DNA of 64,000 bases from assembly GCF_009707665.1 (NCBI RefSeq), contig NZ_WLZW01000001.1:1736001-1800000 (forward strand). The letters run 5' to 3'. This DNA is from Planomicrobium sp. YIM 101495. Lineage in GTDB: Bacteria > Bacillota > Bacilli > Bacillales_A > Planococcaceae. The notes below the pieces were generated by a model that was not told where the DNA came from, searched no databases, and worked only from the letters and a program-made list of their open reading frames with translations. Position numbers and translations under genes: made by a program. Positions 61,477 to 64,000 of the stretch are shown here, piece by piece. Position 1 is the stretch's first letter. Each line of letters opens with the position of its first letter.

Positions 61477-64000
61477 ATGAAAAGATTATTTGCTATGTTA
61501 ATGTGTTTGCTTTTGGTCGCAGATCTGTTCTTTATGCCACTCGCATCAGCGAATGCGGCTGAGCCGGAACAGCCTACAGATGAAACGATTCTGCTGACAG
61601 AAGAAACGTCAACCGCCCCTGCTTCGGATGAGACTATGGAAAATACCGAAACCGAAGCCTCTTTGGAACCGAAAGAAATCATCGAGACAGCACCGGAAGA
61701 ACAGCCGGCTGTCGGTGAACAGCCTGTAGAAGATAACGGAACAGAACTTCCTGAAACAGAAGCTCCTCCTGCTGAAGAAGCACCATTGGAAGAAGAAGCT
61801 GAAGAGCCAGTTGAAGAGGAACAATTGGAAGAAGAAATCGTCGAAGAAGACATTGCTGAAGAGGAAGAACCACAAGCAGCTTCAGTCATTGCCGAGAACA
61901 TCTTGACTGCCGCGACGATTACAATTGAAAACGAAGCAGGCGATGAACTCGAAGGCGCCGACCTCAATTCAATTGTCAACCTTCATTACACTTTCAATTT
62001 GCCGAACGGACATGGCTATGCGGATGGATCGACATTCTCATTCCAGCTTCCGAAAGAGCTGAATGTATATGAAAAGATCGAGAAATTACCACTTAAAAAG
62101 AATAATGAAACAGTCGCTTATCTGGATGTAAGCATGGATGGCACCGCTACACTTACGTTCACGAAATTCATTGAAGAAAACTCTAATATTAGCGGGAATT
62201 TCTCCATCTGGTCCCAATTAAAACGGGAAACCATCATCAATGAAGACAGAACGATCGTCATCACACCGATTGCTGGAGGAGCAAGCATCGTAATCCCGCT
62301 GAATTTCAATCCCGGCGGTCCTGATATCTCGAAAAAAGGAACACCGAACCGTGCCTACAACGCGGAAACGATCGATTGGACAGTGGATTTCAACAAGTCC
62401 ATGCAAACACTTTCGAATGCAGTACTGGAAGATATCTTACCGAGCGACCAGGCTCTGCAAGATGGATCGATCAAAATGTATCACTTGATCACCAACATGG
62501 ACGGCTCGACAACACTCGGTGCACTTGTGAATCCGAATGATTACACAATCAGCGAGCCGGACTTTTCGATTGCGTTCAAAAATGAAATCGATTCCGCTTA
62601 CCGGGTGGTGTTCACGGTAGATATCACGAATGACTCTGCCAAGAACCTGATCAATAACGCCACATTGAAAGCTGACGGCAAAAAAGATGCAACAGCTTCC
62701 GCGACTGTCACAGTCGGCCGCGGCGAACCGCTTCAAAAGACATCAATCAATTATGACAATCGCACGCAAACAATCGGCTGGGAAATCAAATACAATTACA
62801 ACCAGCGAACAGTCAGCCCATCCGATGCGATCCTGACTGACTTGTTTGATGCTTCCCAAGATGTGCTCTTAGACACGTTCGTCGTGAAAAAAATCAGCAT
62901 TGATGCAAACGGCAAAGAAGTCGGCAGCGGTGAAACCGTCAATGACTACAGCATCGTGCCGATCACGAAAGACGGCAAAAACGGTTTTACCCTGCAATTC
63001 AATGGTACAATCGATTCCGCTTACAAAATCACGTACAAAACAACTGCGAATGAACGTGTTTTTGAAGATGGCAAAATCACTAACGTCGTAACAAGCGAAT
63101 CATACAAATCAACTGGAACGCGCAATATTTCCCAGCAGATTTTATCTAAAACAAACAACAGTCCCAACTACAAAGACAAAACGGTCAATTGGGAAATCAA
63201 CTTCAATAATGACAGACAGGAAATGAACAACTTGGTCTTGAAAGACGTCTTCACGAACGGTGGTCTCACGTTCCTGCCAGATAGCCTGAAAATCTCAGGC
63301 TTGACTGCTGGAACAGATTACGTCGTCGAAGCGACTGGCAACAACGGCTTTGATATCCGCTTCCTGAAGACCATTACACGTGAACATAAGATCACGTACA
63401 AGACAGCCTTCAACTACGAAGCGCGCGATAACCGCTCACTCAACTATCTGCAAAACGACGCGACACTCACTTGGGTGAACGCAGACGGTGAGCAGAAAGA
63501 AAAGAAAGCCGTCAGCAACTTCACACCTGACAATTACACACAATCCAACGGTTTCAAGAACGGCTCTTATAATGCAGTGACGAAAGAAATCACATGGAAA
63601 GTCGGCATCAACTACAACTTGAAGACGCTAGAGAAAGCACAAGTTGAAGATGAAATCGCAAGCAATCAGAAATTCCTGAAAGACACGCTTGCCGTTTATG
63701 AAATGAGCCTTACCGGCGGTGCGAACGGTACAGAAGTGAAAGAATTGACGCCTGGAACGGATTACTCGGTCAGCTGGGTTTCCGATTCGAAGTTCATCGT
63801 CGAATTCAAAAACACTTTGACAAAGCCGTATATGATTTCCTACAACACAAGCTTGAAAGATCTTCCGTACGTGGAAAGCACGTACAAAAACACTGCTACG
63901 TTGACGAGCGGAGGCACTGCTGAAACGGCGCTTGAAGCGTCAGTCGACATCCCTCATGGCGGCGGTTATGCAACAAAAACTGGCGCGCAGAACGGTAAAA
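61477..64000 (+). CDS. Large modular cell-surface adhesin (MSCRAMM/Cna-like), 3'-truncated by window edge
   Basis: 841 codons visible with no stop. Residues 1-27 are a signal peptide (ASANA before AEP). Residues 29-140 are a very acidic Glu/Pro/Ala-rich stalk. A collagen-binding/fibrinogen-binding-like domain starts near 145 (NSIVNLHYTFNLPNGHGYADG). From about 285 on, at least four tandem ~130-residue modules begin with variants of TIDWTVDFN, TIGWEIKYN, TVNWEINFN and EITWKVGIN and end with ITYKT/ISYNT strands. This is the Collagen_bind adhesin plan. A wall anchor (LPXTG) is expected beyond the window. GGAGG precedes ATG 61477. Confidence 0.85.
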   Translation, partial: MKRLFAMLMCLLLVADLFFMPLASANAAEPEQPTDETILLTEETSTAPASDETMENTETEASLEPKEIIETAPEEQPAVGEQPVEDNGTELPETEAPPAEEAPLEEEAEEPVEEEQLEEEIVEEDIAEEEEPQAASVIAENILTAATITIENEAGDELEGADLNSIVNLHYTFNLPNGHGYADGSTFSFQLPKELNVYEKIEKLPLKKNNETVAYLDVSMDGTATLTFTKFIEENSNISGNFSIWSQLKRETIINEDRTIVITPIAGGASIVIPLNFNPGGPDISKKGTPNRAYNAETIDWTVDFNKSMQTLSNAVLEDILPSDQALQDGSIKMYHLITNMDGSTTLGALVNPNDYTISEPDFSIAFKNEIDSAYRVVFTVDITNDSAKNLINNATLKADGKKDATASATVTVGRGEPLQKTSINYDNRTQTIGWEIKYNYNQRTVSPSDAILTDLFDASQDVLLDTFVVKKISIDANGKEVGSGETVNDYSIVPITKDGKNGFTLQFNGTIDSAYKITYKTTANERVFEDGKITNVVTSESYKSTGTRNISQQILSKTNNSPNYKDKTVNWEINFNNDRQEMNNLVLKDVFTNGGLTFLPDSLKISGLTAGTDYVVEATGNNGFDIRFLKTITREHKITYKTAFNYEARDNRSLNYLQNDATLTWVNADGEQKEKKAVSNFTPDNYTQSNGFKNGSYNAVTKEITWKVGINYNLKTLEKAQVEDEIASNQKFLKDTLAVYEMSLTGGANGTEVKELTPGTDYSVSWVSDSKFIVEFKNTLTKPYMISYNTSLKDLPYVESTYKNTATLTSGGTAETALEASVDIPHGGGYATKTGAQNGK

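Noticed and set aside
61446-61979. 177-codon Ser-rich minus-strand frame
   Set aside because: Antisense of the acidic Glu/Pro-rich stalk of the adhesin; serine repeats are the mirror of GAA/GAG codons.
1-64000. CRISPR arrays, tRNA or rRNA genes, prophage or transposase genes
   Set aside because: None recognised on either strand after reading the whole window.

Overview
The window is ordinary Bacillales chromosome. Promoters are B. subtilis-like, including several sigma-B sites, and start sites have strong Shine-Dalgarno sequences, sometimes with TTG or GTG starts. Genes are short and densely packed, with hairpin/T-run terminators. The gene set (Mrp antiporter, LACC1/YfiH family, RsbR-like STAS protein, MsmX-like ATPase, YkuS/YtxH domains) and a base composition near half G+C by eye suggest Planococcaceae (Planococcus or a relative); this assignment is inference. 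I see no rRNA, tRNA, CRISPR array, prophage or intact insertion sequence.

Layout. 1-5.7 kb: mrpABCDEFG Na+/H+ antiporter operon, cut at the left edge inside mrpA. 5.8-12.4 kb: sigma-B-type catalase, a teichoic-acid-type glycerophosphotransferase, a UMF1-type MFS carrier, a YkuS-YtxH fusion stress protein, and an orphan MsmX-like sugar ABC ATPase. 12.5-21.5 kb: rlmN, succinyl/acetyl-CoA transferase with a LytTR regulator, a drug-efflux MFS carrier, a CarH/LitR-type B12 MerR regulator, and purine and nucleoside permeases. 21.7-28.5 kb: RND exporter, small membrane protein, TraB-family protein, methyltransferase, an orphan 59-codon transcription unit, dapA. 28.6-33 kb: an RsbR-like STAS protein, RDD and PhnA proteins, an aldo/keto reductase and small proteins. 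32.5-37.8 kb: a yfcC-ggt-chrA-chrA operon with a divergent LysR regulator. 37.8-44.2 kb: pabA-pabBC folate genes, a PadR/DUF2812 pair, universal stress protein, panB, a ResA-like thioredoxin. 44.2-48.1 kb: hypothetical proteins, GNAT, a heme monooxygenase, and a broken EAL phosphodiesterase gene. 48.1-48.8 kb: gene-free repeat region. 48.8-56.8 kb: proBA, ilvE, a CoA-type Nudix hydrolase, LACC1-type enzyme, CorA, BASS transporter, Ohr. 56.9-64 kb: a composite sensor kinase, a convergent receiver/BTAD regulator, and a large modular surface adhesin that runs off the right edge.

Themes. Four candidate sigma-B promoters precede catalase, the YkuS-YtxH protein, Ohr and a heme monooxygenase, so part of the window looks like a general-stress regulon. 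Three chromosome-organisation signals occur here: an exact parS site, an exact Noc-binding site inside pabBC and a tight pair of perfect DnaA boxes. The most interesting regulators are the MerR/B12 protein, which keeps every hallmark of a light-sensing CarH, and the 1017-residue kinase, whose first histidine and receiver aspartate are both replaced (Tyr432, Asn737) while its LytS-like C-terminal module looks intact.
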